Below, piece by piece: positions 54,002 through 63,590 of a stretch of DNA of 64,000 bases (within the stretch, counting starts at the first letter, position 1; the number at the start of each line of letters is the position of its first letter). The DNA is from Isosphaeraceae bacterium (lineage in GTDB: Bacteria; Planctomycetota; Planctomycetia; Isosphaerales; Isosphaeraceae), in NCBI GenBank assembly GCA_025356475.1, contig JANXSX010000032.1:31681-95680 (forward strand), written 5' to 3'. Both the position numbers and the translations under genes were made by a program. The notes under the pieces are model-generated. The model was not told the DNA's origin. It made no database searches and was given only the letters and a program-made list of their open reading frames with translations.

Positions 54002-54526
54002 ATGGATTCGCTCCTTTGGGCAGAGCCAGTCGCCTTCGCCCAAGCTTGGGCTCGCGTTAACGGACGCATCCCTACCTGGCGATGGTTCGCGAAACGAGTC
54101 GCCCTCATTAGCCTCGGACTTTTCCTCTTTTTCCGACTGGTCGTGACGATCAGGGGCACGGAGCATCCCCAGTTCGGCCCCCTGCTCGAAGCGATTTTCT
54201 CCGTCTCCCTCGGTCTGCTATTCGGCTGGGTACTCCCTTATCTTTCTCGATTGAGCCCTGCGACAATCTGGGTGTCCAACAAAGGAATCGTGCGCGATAG
54301 TGTCACCGTGAACAACCCTCGCAGACATGTGTGTCTCTGGGAAGACATCGACAGTTGTTTGATTGAATTCATTGAGATTGAGGACCAACCCTTTCGTGTA
54401 CTCACCTTGCGACTTAACAATGGAACGAGTATGCACCTGGGAATCGGCGACACCACGAAGGAAGGCCAGCTCGCCGACTTGATCCGGGGCCATCAAAAGA
54501 AACTTACGATCAGATTATCGAGGTGA
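54002..54526 (+). CDS. Small membrane protein of unknown function
   Basis: A 174-residue protein with two membrane segments (about 34-50, LISLGLFLFFRLVV, and 62-84, LLEAIFSVSLGLLFGWVLPYL), then a soluble beta-rich domain (about 95-170) of a PH-like character (VSNKGIVRDSVTVNNP, IEIEDQPFRVLTLRL). The layout resembles small bacterial PH-like membrane proteins, but the assignment is weak. GGAGG sits six bases before the ATG at 54002. Confidence 0.65.
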   Translation: MDSLLWAEPVAFAQAWARVNGRIPTWRWFAKRVALISLGLFLFFRLVVTIRGTEHPQFGPLLEAIFSVSLGLLFGWVLPYLSRLSPATIWVSNKGIVRDSVTVNNPRRHVCLWEDIDSCLIEFIEIEDQPFRVLTLRLNNGTSMHLGIGDTTKEGQLADLIRGHQKKLTIRLSR

Positions 54527-54607
54527 TTGGATCCTCGCACGCAACACAATTACTGAAATCAAGCGGCTACAGAATCGCATCTATCGACTTACCTCCGAGA
54601 GCTTTTC

Positions 54608-55807
54608 ATGAACTCGCTCATTGTGCTTCTCCTCTCGACCATGATCGCCCCTGAGGACCCCAAGCCTCTCAGGTTTGATCGGATCGTTATCGACGACAAC
54701 TTTCCAGGCGGGTATCAGGTCGAAATCGCGGACGTCGACGGCGACGGCAAGCCGGATATCATCGCTCTCGGCGGATCGACCTGTGCCTGGTACCAGAATC
54801 CAAGCTGGCAGAAACGGATCATATCCACTGCCAAGGAGACTCCTGGCATTATTAGTAGTGCCACCCGAGACATCGACGGCGATGGCAAAGCCGAAGTTAC
54901 TATCGCTTATGAGTTCTCGATGAATAAGCCCAAAGACGGTAAGCTGCTCCTTGGCCGACAAGGTGCCACACTCGATGCCCCCTGGACATTCACACCCATC
55001 GCTAACGTGGGAAGTCTTCACCGACTCCGGTGGGGTGACATTGACGGAGACAAGATCCCAGAACTCGTTGCGGCTCCGATCTTTGGCCCATCCGCAACAC
55101 CACCGGCTTTTCAAGAAGAGGGCGCACGAATCCGAATTTACACCCCCCAGGTCCAAAAGGACAGGATCACGTTCGACGCAAGCACGATTGAACATCCTCT
55201 GTTCGTTCTCCATGCAATCGATGTGATCGATGTGGATCAGGACGGTCGTTGCGAGATCCTCACCGCCAGCAACTCTGGGGTGGTTGCCTTTTCAAAAGCT
55301 AAGATCACCCTGCCCGTTCTGGGTTCTCGTCTCGACTGGAGCGTCGGACTCGGGCCGGTCGGTGCAGCAGGTGCTGCTCCCAAACGTGGATCAAGTGAGG
55401 TTCATATCGGGAATCTGAATCGCGCTGAGCGCTTCTACGCGACGATTGACCCCTGGCACGGCTCGGAGGTTAGCATCACTCGGCGAGATGGGGGAACGAA
55501 CAACCGAGAGGTGCTCGACAACACGCTTGATGATGGCCATGCTCTCTGGGTTGCCGACATCGATGGTGACGGGAATGACGAAGTCTTCGCAGGGCATCGC
55601 GGTAAGAATGCTTGCGTCTCCATCTATCGACATAATAGCAAACTCTGGACTAAGACCGTCCTGGACCGAGAGCTCGCTGCTCAGGACCTTCGTGGTGGTG
55701 ACATTGATGGCGACCGAATTCCGGACGTCGTGGCAATCGGTGGCAAGACACACAACGTAGTTTGGTATCGACCGATCAAGGCATCGCCCACGAATCGAGA
55801 GCCGTGA
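54608..55807 (+). CDS. FG-GAP/VCBS repeat beta-propeller protein, exported
   Basis: A 399-residue protein with a short signal peptide (NSLIVLLLSTMIA) and about six calcium-binding repeats of the DxDGDGxxD/E type: DVDGDGKPD, DIDGDGKAE, DIDGDKIPE, DVDQDGRCE, DIDGDGNDE and DIDGDRIPD. These build an integrin-like beta-propeller, probably outside the cytoplasm. Function unknown; such proteins often bind surface partners or polysaccharides. It lies 148 bases before the YncE/phosphoesterase gene. Confidence 0.85.
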   Translation: MNSLIVLLLSTMIAPEDPKPLRFDRIVIDDNFPGGYQVEIADVDGDGKPDIIALGGSTCAWYQNPSWQKRIISTAKETPGIISSATRDIDGDGKAEVTIAYEFSMNKPKDGKLLLGRQGATLDAPWTFTPIANVGSLHRLRWGDIDGDKIPELVAAPIFGPSATPPAFQEEGARIRIYTPQVQKDRITFDASTIEHPLFVLHAIDVIDVDQDGRCEILTASNSGVVAFSKAKITLPVLGSRLDWSVGLGPVGAAGAAPKRGSSEVHIGNLNRAERFYATIDPWHGSEVSITRRDGGTNNREVLDNTLDDGHALWVADIDGDGNDEVFAGHRGKNACVSIYRHNSKLWTKTVLDRELAAQDLRGGDIDGDRIPDVVAIGGKTHNVVWYRPIKASPTNREP

Positions 55808-55955
55808 ATCTCACGCAAGCATGCTCTGAAGCATCTTGCTCGATGAGCAATCCAAGAAGATTTGAAGGAGGTTCACCTCGCCACTGGTCAAGCCTGCCAC
55901 AGTCGTTTACCTTACTTGGATTCTCGCCCTGATCGATCCCGAGGAAAGCGTACTC

Positions 55956-58448
55956 ATGCGATCTCTGACCTGGCAGATGAGCTTGATCTTTTTGGCTTCG
56001 ATCTCGACAGTGTCGAAGGCCGAGGAGCCCCTCAAAAAACCTGATATCACCTGGCCGGGCATGACCAAAGCGGGCAAGGTCTTGCTGCCAAATGGGTGGT
56101 CGCTCAAGCCGGCGGGCAAGCAGTCCCGGCTGGGCGACTTTCCTGTCGCGATCATCGAACATCCTTCCCAGGCCGTGCTTGCAGTCCTCCACGCAGGTTA
56201 TGGCGAGCACGAAGTCATGACCCTCGACTCGGCCACCCAGAAGATCCTTGGTCGGGTGATCATCCCCGAAACCTACGGAGGGATCGCCTGGTCACCGGAT
56301 GGCAAGTCCCTCTACGTCGGAGGCGGGTTTAACGACGTCATCTATCGATTTGATTATCTGGGAGGATTACTCTCCAACCTTACAGAGATCACGTATCCCG
56401 ACCGAGCCGCATTCTTGAAGGCTCGCCCTGCAGGCTTTGGTGAGCCGATTCAGGGCCAGCGCACCCCGGCGGGATTGGCGGTATCCGCCGATGGCGAGAC
56501 GCTCTACGTCGCGAACGCGTTTAGCCACACGCTCGCCGTCTTCGACCTACCGGGCGGTCGGCTCAAGTCCGAGGTCAAGCTCGGCGATAAGGTTTATCCT
56601 TATGGCCTCTGTCTAGATGAAGGAAACGAACGCATTTATGTCAGCCTCTGGGGTGCGTCCAAGGTGGCGATTGTCGATACAAAGGTGAACTCGTTGCTTG
56701 GCACGTATCAAACCCAAGAACATCCCAACGTCATGCTGACGGCAAAGAAGGGCGATTTCTTGTACGTCGCCAATGCCAATCGCAACACAGTCACGGTGAT
56801 CGACACGCATAAAGGAGAAGCGATAGAGACGATCAACACTGCGATCGCCCCGGACGCTCCGGCAGGAAGTACCCCCAACGCTTTGGCCCTCTCGCCCGAT
56901 GAAAATGCCCTCTTCGTCGCGAACGCGAACACGAACGACATCGCCGTCTTCAACGTCAAGGAACCAGGAGTCAGCGCCCCCTTGGGCTTCATCCCCGTCG
57001 GTTGGTATCCGACCGCGATCCGCATCGACAAAACAGGCAAGACGCTCTTCGTCGCCAATGGAAAAGGGGGCTCGTCCAAGCCCAATCGCGAGGGCCCTAA
57101 CCCGCTCGTCGGTGAACGTGATGTGACCCGCGAATACATTGGTGGCTTGTTCCAAGGCTCGCTTTCGACGATCCCGATGCCCGGCCCAGCCGAGATGGCT
57201 GCCTACTCCAAGATCGTTTACGACTGTAGTCCCCTCAAATCCGCTCAGCCCCAGACGATCACCGGCAACCCGATCCCAAACAAGGTGGGCGAACCTTCGC
57301 CGATCACCCATTGCATCTATATCATCAAAGAGAATCGCACTTATGATCAGGTCTTCGGTGATCTCCCTCAGGGGAATGGCGAGGCGTCGCTCTGCCTGTT
57401 TCCCGAGAATGTGACGCCGAATCATCATAAGCTTGTTCGTGAATTCGTCCTGCTCGACAACTTTTATGTCGATTCCGAGGTTAGCGCTGATGGCCACGAA
57501 TGGTCGATGGGTGCTTATGCCACCGACTTTGTCGAGAAGACCTGGCCGCTGAGTTATCGGGGCGATCGCAAGGTCCCCTATCCCGCCGAAGCGAACTTCT
57601 TGAACCTTGCTCAACCTGCAGGCGGCTACCTGTGGGATCGCGCCAAGGCTAAGAACGTCACGTATCGGAGTTATGGGGAGTTCATCACCAACGGACTGAC
57701 CCCGAACGACCCGAGCTTCACAAAGGTCGAAGCCCTCCAAGGCCACTTCGACCCTAAGTTCCGGGGCTACGACCTCAATGTTCAGGACCAGAAGCGGGCC
57801 GACCGATTCTTGGAAGAGTTGGCCGGATTCGATGCCAAAGGCGAAATGCCTCGCCTCATCATCCTGCGACTTCCCAACGATCACACATCGGCATCACGAC
57901 CGGGCTCACCAACTCCGACCGCGATGGTCGCTGATAATGACCTCGCGTTGGGCCGGGTCGTTGAGGGTCTCTCCAAGAGCAGATTCTGGAAGAGCCTGGC
58001 CATATTCGTCGTCGAAGATGATGCCCAGAATGGCTCCGACCATGTCGACGCCCACCGGACTGTTGCCCTGGCCATCAGTCCTTATATCAAGAAGAAATCA
58101 GTCGATTCAACGATGTACAGCACTTCGAGTATGCTCCGCACAATGGGGTTGATCCTGGGCCTCGACCCGATGAGCCAGTTTGACGCCGCCGCCAAGCCCA
58201 TGTACAACGCGTTCACGAATGAGCCAGATCTCGCTCCCTATGTGGCTCGACCTGCGAACGTCAACATTGAGGAGATTAACCTACGAACCGCCTGGGGGGC
58301 CGAGAAGTCGATGAAGCTCGACCTCGACGAGGCTGAGGATCGGGCGGATGATCTCGTTTTCAACGAGATTATCTGGAAATCGGTGAAAGGGCCCAAGTCG
58401 GTGATGCCCCCACCGGTCCGGGCTGCCTTTATCTTGCCGCGCGATTGA
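55956..58448 (+). CDS. Bifunctional YncE-like beta-propeller/phosphoesterase
   Basis: An 830-residue exported protein. After a signal peptide (about 1-23) the first half is a YncE-type propeller (about 45-400, with repeated LYVANAFSHTLAVFD, FLYVANANRNTVTVID and LFVANANTNDIAVFN blocks). The second half has the phosphoesterase signature of the phospholipase C/alkaline phosphatase type: HCIYIIKENRTYDQVFGD, EVSADGHEWSMGAYATDF, FVVEDDAQNGSDHVDAHR. It probably cleaves phosphomono- or diesters in the periplasm. GAGGA lies ten bases before the ATG. Confidence 0.88.
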   Translation: MRSLTWQMSLIFLASISTVSKAEEPLKKPDITWPGMTKAGKVLLPNGWSLKPAGKQSRLGDFPVAIIEHPSQAVLAVLHAGYGEHEVMTLDSATQKILGRVIIPETYGGIAWSPDGKSLYVGGGFNDVIYRFDYLGGLLSNLTEITYPDRAAFLKARPAGFGEPIQGQRTPAGLAVSADGETLYVANAFSHTLAVFDLPGGRLKSEVKLGDKVYPYGLCLDEGNERIYVSLWGASKVAIVDTKVNSLLGTYQTQEHPNVMLTAKKGDFLYVANANRNTVTVIDTHKGEAIETINTAIAPDAPAGSTPNALALSPDENALFVANANTNDIAVFNVKEPGVSAPLGFIPVGWYPTAIRIDKTGKTLFVANGKGGSSKPNREGPNPLVGERDVTREYIGGLFQGSLSTIPMPGPAEMAAYSKIVYDCSPLKSAQPQTITGNPIPNKVGEPSPITHCIYIIKENRTYDQVFGDLPQGNGEASLCLFPENVTPNHHKLVREFVLLDNFYVDSEVSADGHEWSMGAYATDFVEKTWPLSYRGDRKVPYPAEANFLNLAQPAGGYLWDRAKAKNVTYRSYGEFITNGLTPNDPSFTKVEALQGHFDPKFRGYDLNVQDQKRADRFLEELAGFDAKGEMPRLIILRLPNDHTSASRPGSPTPTAMVADNDLALGRVVEGLSKSRFWKSLAIFVVEDDAQNGSDHVDAHRTVALAISPYIKKKSVDSTMYSTSSMLRTMGLILGLDPMSQFDAAAKPMYNAFTNEPDLAPYVARPANVNIEEINLRTAWGAEKSMKLDLDEAEDRADDLVFNEIIWKSVKGPKSVMPPPVRAAFILPRD

Positions 58449-58523
58449 GGAGCAGGCTGAGTGATCGTGGCCAGCCGCTTTGAGCTGGCTACGTTCACCT
58501 ATCTGGTCGCTCGTAACGCGACT

Positions 58524-59567
58524 TCAACGCCACTTCGGTCGTCGATGCCAACCGATCGCCTTGCCATGGCGATAATGAAACAACCCGAGGATCCTGACGA
58601 CAACCATCGACTCATAGATGAAGAGAAAGCATGTGAGAAGGTAGAGGAAGAACGACGCTGCCGGATCTTGCACGGTGAAGGAAGCCATCAGGAGACTGAA
58701 CACCAGCATGGCCGCGAAACCCGTGACCAGGCAAGGCTTGACCCAGGCCCATCCCACTCGACCGATCGCCTGAAGAACTGTGATCGGATTGGCAGCCCAA
58801 GGGCTCTCGTTGAGGACCGCCGCAAGGAGGGCCATCTGGGCATAAGCTGCCGCCAAGGCTGCAAGTTCCAATAGGACAATACGATCGAAAAGATCGATTT
58901 CCCCACACTTGATCCAGTATGCCACCATTGGCATGCCGCCAATTAAGCCTCCCGCCAGAATCGCGATGAACCAGCGGCCAAGTTCAGAGATGATCTCCTC
59001 AAGATCCCACCCAGGAAGTCTCGGCTGAAGAATCTCCCCAATGGAACTCGACACTAAAACACGTCCCAGAAACATCATGAAAAAGCCGAGTACCGCCAAG
59101 AGCCCAAGGCTCGCGGGGATCAACAGCACGAAGCCTGGGATCGCATAGGCGGTTCCCCCTGCAACGACGAGCAGCATTGTGATCAACGGGACCGACATCA
59201 TGATGAGCGCGGGCGTCACGAACACAAGCATCGACAGCCCAGCCGAACCCCAGAGTGGATAGGCGAGACTCTCAAACAGCGTGGATTCAAGATCCTTGGG
59301 TACCTTGACCAAGCCCTCTTGGACCGGCTTGAGCGTCGACTTCGCCCTAGACGTGGCAGGTGCCCGGTGGGGGGTCGCCGAGTAGGAAGGTGCAGCGCTT
59401 AACCCTGGGCCGAACTCGTACTCTTCCTCTGGTTTCGGTACGACGATCGAAGGCTCAGGAACCTTGAGAAGTGCCCCACACGAGGGGCACTTCCCGACGC
59501 GACCCGGGATGGCCCCGGGTGCGTTCCATCGCTTTCCACACTCGCAAACCAGGACGATCGAACTCAC
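58524..59567 (-). CDS. Membrane protein with N-terminal zinc ribbon
   Basis: A 347-residue protein starting with a zinc-ribbon-like module (CECGKRWNAPGAIPGRVGKCPSCG, residues about 6-30), a Pro/Ser/Ala linker (about 40-85), then several hydrophobic segments that span most of the rest. I recognise no enzyme family. The GTG at 59567 begins just before the zinc ribbon and lies 22 bases after the upstream stop; the frame's ATG at 59615 overlaps the upstream gene by 26 bases. Co-transcription with the DUF1111 gene is likely. Confidence 0.7.
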   Translation of the reverse strand: MSSIVLVCECGKRWNAPGAIPGRVGKCPSCGALLKVPEPSIVVPKPEEEYEFGPGLSAAPSYSATPHRAPATSRAKSTLKPVQEGLVKVPKDLESTLFESLAYPLWGSAGLSMLVFVTPALIMMSVPLITMLLVVAGGTAYAIPGFVLLIPASLGLLAVLGFFMMFLGRVLVSSSIGEILQPRLPGWDLEEIISELGRWFIAILAGGLIGGMPMVAYWIKCGEIDLFDRIVLLELAALAAAYAQMALLAAVLNESPWAANPITVLQAIGRVGWAWVKPCLVTGFAAMLVFSLLMASFTVQDPAASFFLYLLTCFLFIYESMVVVRILGLFHYRHGKAIGWHRRPKWR

Positions 59568-59589
59568 AAGCCAGGACTCGCTCGATGAT

Positions 59590-60903
59590 TTACCGCGAGG
59601 CCACGTCGCGAACATCGGTACGGCGTGGCGCTCTCAAGGATCCCAGGAAGGCGAGGATCGCATCACGATCTTCGCCTGGCAAGGTCTTGTAGGCGTGAGT
59701 CACGCCTTCCGCTTCCCCGCTATGCAGCTCAATCGCCGCGTTCAATGTCGCGGCCCGTCCGTCGTGGAGATAGGGAGCGGAGTCCGCAATTCCCCAAAGT
59801 GGGGGCGTACGCCACTCGGCGGAGTTTGGTCGAGAGTCGGTTGCGAACTGGGGGGACGGAACGGGAGGCTGACCATAGGCACCCGGACTCGACTCAAGGC
59901 TCACCCCCATATCGTGCAGGAGAAGGTCCGAATAGAGTCCCTCCACGGGACCGAGTTTCGGGGTGTGGCAATCGGCACAACCAATAGATGCAAATTTCGC
60001 TCGACCCAATTCAATATTCTTACCCATCAAGGTACTTGTTGCGGTCGCTTCGATCGGCCGAGGAAGGTCTCGGAGGAAGTCGGTCATCAGGTCGCACTGG
60101 GCATCGCTGAGGTCAGTCCCTTGGGCAACGATGACCGTCCGCCCGAGAGGCGAAGGCTGAGGGCGACCAGGGTTCGATAGACCCAACTCGTTGGCGCAGG
60201 CAGCCTTGACGAAGTCGGTCAAGGATGCGAACTCCCCTTTCCAGCCAAACTTGCCGATCCGCCCATCCACGAGGCGAGCAACTCGCCCCTGGACTTTGCC
60301 ACTCTTGGCCCCATTGAACCCGGCCAATCTGGAGACGGCGGAGTGCTCGCGCTCATGGGCGATAATAGCTTCGTCGGAAACCGAATCGATCAATCCGTCA
60401 CCGAAGAGAGCCGGGGTGTTGCGTTGCGAGAGAACGACCCCTTGGACCTGTGTCCCTGACCCAGCAAGGATCGCTTGCAAGTCCATCACGGGCGACTTCG
60501 GCAGCGCGGGATTGACGTCGTGAAGGGTTTCCTGATGTTCAGGTCGAGTCGCGTGACGGTGGACGACACCAGCCGCTGGCAAGATCGAGGTTGCTGGCTG
60601 GGTCGGCAAGCCATAGACCATCACATTCTTATCAACAGGGCCGCCTCCGCCTGGTCCCCCCTGAAAATGGCACTCCACGCATGAGCGAGCGTTGAAGAGA
60701 GGGCCGAGGCCGTCGGACGAGGCCAAGGCATCGCCCTCGGTCCAGACGTGATGGAAAAGCTTGCCCCCCGCGAGTGCGGCCTCGGGCTTGATGGCCCGTA
60801 TGCCTGAAGAACTGCTCGCCCACTCGATTGCCTTCCAGGCCGGTGCCGCCACCAAAGCCAGGGCGATCAAAGAGGTTCGACGAATGTGGGGATACGAGGG
60901 CAT
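59590..60903 (-). CDS. Di-haem DUF1111 thiol-oxidoreductase-like cytochrome
   Basis: A 437-residue exported c-type cytochrome. It has a signal-anchor start (HIRRTSLIALALVAA), CVECH (75-79) and a second CADCH followed by TPKLGPVEG; the family's DUF1111 features include RNTPALFGDGLIDSVSD and a C-terminal RTPPLWGIADSAPYLHDGRA. The substrate is unknown; the family resembles MauG/CcpA-like peroxidases. The ATG at 60903 follows GGAG by nine bases; a 51-base longer frame is less supported. The zinc-ribbon membrane protein gene follows. Confidence 0.85.
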   Translation of the reverse strand: MPSYPHIRRTSLIALALVAAPAWKAIEWASSSSGIRAIKPEAALAGGKLFHHVWTEGDALASSDGLGPLFNARSCVECHFQGGPGGGGPVDKNVMVYGLPTQPATSILPAAGVVHRHATRPEHQETLHDVNPALPKSPVMDLQAILAGSGTQVQGVVLSQRNTPALFGDGLIDSVSDEAIIAHEREHSAVSRLAGFNGAKSGKVQGRVARLVDGRIGKFGWKGEFASLTDFVKAACANELGLSNPGRPQPSPLGRTVIVAQGTDLSDAQCDLMTDFLRDLPRPIEATATSTLMGKNIELGRAKFASIGCADCHTPKLGPVEGLYSDLLLHDMGVSLESSPGAYGQPPVPSPQFATDSRPNSAEWRTPPLWGIADSAPYLHDGRAATLNAAIELHSGEAEGVTHAYKTLPGEDRDAILAFLGSLRAPRRTDVRDVASR

Positions 60904-61039
60904 CGCAAATTCTCCTGGATACAATTCGACGGGGAAAAGGGAATCTTCCAACACCTGGAAATATCGAGGCGCGTGGAGCGAACACCCACGCAGATTATGG
61001 CGTTAGTTCGATGAGGGACGAACTTTGAGGAACACGAGA

Positions 61040-61453
61040 TCAGGAGGCTGTGGACGACCCTTTGGGGTCTTCGGCGTTGACCATTCGCTCGAGCACTGCT
61101 CGGACTTCGCGAGCTTGGGTCTCATCAAGCGGATGGGACTTCAGCAGGTGGAGCACGAGCAAGCCCGGCTCGCCTTGGTAGAGCTTGTCCACCAGGCTAT
61201 TCACCCGCTTTTGCCGGACTTCGGCGGCAGTGACCTTGGGCTTATAGATAAAGGCCAGCTCACGGCGGTCGCTGCTAATCAGCCCTTTGGTTTCCAGGCG
61301 GTCAAGCAAGGTTGCGACGGTGGCGTAAGACCACTGTCGACCCGCCGTACGCAAGGTCTCCAGAACCTCACGGACGGTGGCTTGGCCACGGTCCCAAAGG
61401 ACTTTGAGGACATCAAGTTCCGAATCGGGGATCGTCGGCGGGCGCTTGGCCAT
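61040..61453 (-). CDS. BlaI/MecI/CopY-family transcriptional repressor
   Basis: A 137-residue winged-helix repressor. The N-terminal domain is typical: IPDSELDVLKVLWDRGQATVREVLETL and WSYATVATLLDRLETKGLISSDRR, then FIYKPKVTAAEVRQ. The C-terminal half should dimerise. No CopY-type metal-binding Cys tail is present, so it may be controlled by proteolysis like BlaI/MecI. It is divergent from a metalloprotease gene, and two CopY-box-like sites lie between them, suggesting it controls one or both genes. Confidence 0.9.
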   Translation of the reverse strand: MAKRPPTIPDSELDVLKVLWDRGQATVREVLETLRTAGRQWSYATVATLLDRLETKGLISSDRRELAFIYKPKVTAAEVRQKRVNSLVDKLYQGEPGLLVLHLLKSHPLDETQAREVRAVLERMVNAEDPKGSSTAS

Positions 61454-61617
61454 GTCCGGTCATTCCCAGCAAGCAAGGACCAATCGGTCGTGTCGAAAAA
61501 TAATAGGAATCAATGACAGGGATCATCCTTGTCCACCGAATCCACGCGGCAAGTCACGGGACTCGGACTGAGTCTCCAGGTGAGGGTTGACCACCCTCGC
61601 GAACACACGTATCCTAA

Positions 61618-61627
61618 GACAAGTGTC
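61618..61627. promoter_or_regulatory. Candidate BlaI/CopY-type operator, site 1
   Basis: GACAAGTGTC contains the ACA-N2-TGT core known from CopY boxes (TACAnnTGTA). It lies in the spacer between the repressor and the protease genes. With site 2 it forms a perfect 10-base inverted pair. Confidence 0.5.
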
Positions 61628-61650
61628 GCACAGGGTCAAGCCCCCTCACT

Positions 61651-61660
61651 GACACTTGTC
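61651..61660. promoter_or_regulatory. Candidate BlaI/CopY-type operator, site 2
   Basis: GACACTTGTC is the exact reverse complement of site 1 and has the same ACA-N2-TGT core. The start-to-start distance is 33 bases, about three DNA turns, favouring co-operative binding on one face. Confidence 0.5.
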
Positions 61661-61707
61661 CGTATTTCGGGACATCCGCGAATCTTGGACGGACGGGAGC
61701 TGGGTCG

Positions 61708-62928
61708 ATGGGTCGTGCATTGCCCCCTCGCGGGCTCCCCTGCCCGACCTGTGGCGCGGGGCTAGAACCGGTTGATCCGGTCGATCCAGATGTTGTCCGA
61801 CTTGGATGCCCAGACTGTGGTGAGACCTTTGTCGCACGCCGCCGAGTTCCGATCGTACCGGAAGTCGAGACTCCTCCCGATGGCCTGACGCTCGTCGCCA
61901 GAGCATGGGCGCTCCATGCCGTGACTCGTCTGTACCCGTGCGGTGTCGGCGGCTTAAGCTTGAGCCTCTTGGTCCTGGGTGGATCCGTCCCGGTACTCGC
62001 CGCTTGGCTTCGTGACGAGGTCGTCTCGATCGCTGAGGCTGTCGATTTACTGGGCGGTTTGCGGGTCCGAAGGACCAGTACGAACCCAGACGCGGATCTT
62101 GGACCCACACTCGGCTGGGCCGACGCACCGGTGTTGTTCCGCCTCGTCAACGAGGTGGCTCGCGAGGTTGGGGCTCGACCTCCCGACCAGATTCGGCTCG
62201 CCTATCTCCCGTGCTGTGGTGTCGCCGCCGGGGGACGTTCTCGGGCCTTATTGATCGGACTTCCTCTGCTCCATATCTTGACTCACGCAGAACTTAGGGC
62301 GGTCTTGGCCCACGAATTGGCTCACCTCGCTCGCGGTGACGCCACGCGCTCGGCTGATGACGCGCGCTTTGTCGAGGGCCTGGGGCGGGCGCTGGAAGAC
62401 TCGACGGGACATCGCTGGAGCCCACTCCGGCTCTGGGCGAAAGGTTGCTATCGGGTCGCTTCCCGGCTGGGTGCACCAATCGCCAGGGGGCAGGAGGTCC
62501 GGGCCGATCGCATTGCTGCAAGTCTCGCCGGGGGCGAGACCACGGCCTCAGCTCTCATCAAGGTCGCCTTGATCCAGCCCTTATTTCGCGAAGTCCTGGC
62601 GCTCTACGATGCCGAGGCTCCCCCTTCCGGACTGAACCTTTACGCCTTCTTTCGAACGTTCTGGGGGCGGCTCTCCGACTCACTGATGATGGCTTTGCGG
62701 ATCGATCTCATGACTCGCCCCCCGTCGATCCCCGACCCGACCCACCCGCCACTCCCCGACCGACTCGCCGCTGTCGGATCGTATCCCGAACCTCTGCCTC
62801 GTGAAGGAGATCGAATTCGCGCAGCGTCCGCGCTTGGTGATGTCGAGTGGTTCGAGCAACTGCTCCACTACCGTTTATTCGGACTGAACGCGGTCGAACC
62901 AACGGTGTACCACAAGGCTGGGACCTAA
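61708..62928 (+). CDS. M48-type zinc metalloprotease with zinc-ribbon N-terminus
   Basis: A 406-residue protein. Two Cys pairs near the start (CPTCG and CPDCG, about 12-38) form a zinc ribbon. One hydrophobic segment lies near 72-96 (GVGGLSLSLLVLGGSVPVLAAW). The protease motif is HELAH (202-206), with the third ligand region ExxxD (E263, D267 in EVRADRIA), as in M48 peptidases. It should cleave proteins at the membrane. The pairing with a BlaI-type repressor recalls BlaI/BlaR1, but BlaR1 belongs to M56 and has a sensor domain. The ATG follows GGAG. Confidence 0.8.
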   Translation: MGRALPPRGLPCPTCGAGLEPVDPVDPDVVRLGCPDCGETFVARRRVPIVPEVETPPDGLTLVARAWALHAVTRLYPCGVGGLSLSLLVLGGSVPVLAAWLRDEVVSIAEAVDLLGGLRVRRTSTNPDADLGPTLGWADAPVLFRLVNEVAREVGARPPDQIRLAYLPCCGVAAGGRSRALLIGLPLLHILTHAELRAVLAHELAHLARGDATRSADDARFVEGLGRALEDSTGHRWSPLRLWAKGCYRVASRLGAPIARGQEVRADRIAASLAGGETTASALIKVALIQPLFREVLALYDAEAPPSGLNLYAFFRTFWGRLSDSLMMALRIDLMTRPPSIPDPTHPPLPDRLAAVGSYPEPLPREGDRIRAASALGDVEWFEQLLHYRLFGLNAVEPTVYHKAGT

Positions 62929-63194
62929 GTCCGCAACAGGATTGAACGCGCGTGATCACTTGCTCAAGGGGGCTCAATGACCAAAACGTCGAAGTCGTTT
63001 CACAAGACAGCAAAGCGGACCCTGGATGGGATGGCTGTGTGAAGAGACTCAGCAGCTCAATCGAGGAATCTCAAGAATTCACCTCGGTTTTTCCTGACAG
63101 TTTGAGAGTGGCGCACTATGAGCATTACATTGCCCCAGAACTATTGTGGCGTGTGTCCCCCTCGCTGCAACGGACCGTCCTTGGAGATCGATCG

Positions 63195-63590
63195 ATGAAG
63201 CTCGCAGCGCGATCCATGGCTCTTCTCAGCTCGATGTCACTCATCTTAGCAATCGGTGCAGTCAAACTCACTGCGCAAGAGCCCAAGCCCCAACTTGCCC
63301 TGTCGAATGCTGGCATCAATACGTCCGCATCGAAGAAAGGCGATCCGGCGCGACGTGTTCCTCCCTACTTCGGGCAGATTGGTCTGCGTCCCACGCAGCG
63401 TGACGACATCTACAAGATCCGAGCCAAGCACCTCGTCAAGATCACAGATTTGGAAGCCAAGATCGAGACAACTCGAGCGGAGATGCTCACAGAATGCGAG
63501 TCGGTCCTTGACGAGATCCAGAAACAGGTCCTCGTCTCAAGGCGCAAATCTCCGTTAAGTCCGGACCCCGTGCCGAGTTCCAACAAGTAA
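63195..63590 (+). CDS. Small exported helical protein
   Basis: A 131-residue protein with a signal peptide (KLAARSMALLSSMSLILAIGAVKLTA) and a short mature part with helical segments (DDIYKIRAKHLVKITDLEAKIETTRAEML). It resembles the small periplasmic Spy/CpxP-like proteins common in planctomycetes, but the match is weak. The ATG at 63195 sits eight bases after GGAG; the frame is open from 62952 without support. Confidence 0.6.
   Translation: MKLAARSMALLSSMSLILAIGAVKLTAQEPKPQLALSNAGINTSASKKGDPARRVPPYFGQIGLRPTQRDDIYKIRAKHLVKITDLEAKIETTRAEMLTECESVLDEIQKQVLVSRRKSPLSPDPVPSSNK

Noticed and set aside
56613..57884. A 423-codon minus-strand open frame
   Set aside because: It is the antisense shadow of the YncE/phosphoesterase gene, whose repeats and motifs are clear.
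61618..61660. The inverted pair GACAAGTGTC/GACACTTGTC as a terminator
   Set aside because: There is no T-tract, it lies between divergent starts, and each half has its own ACA-N2-TGT dyad, so operator sites are the better reading.
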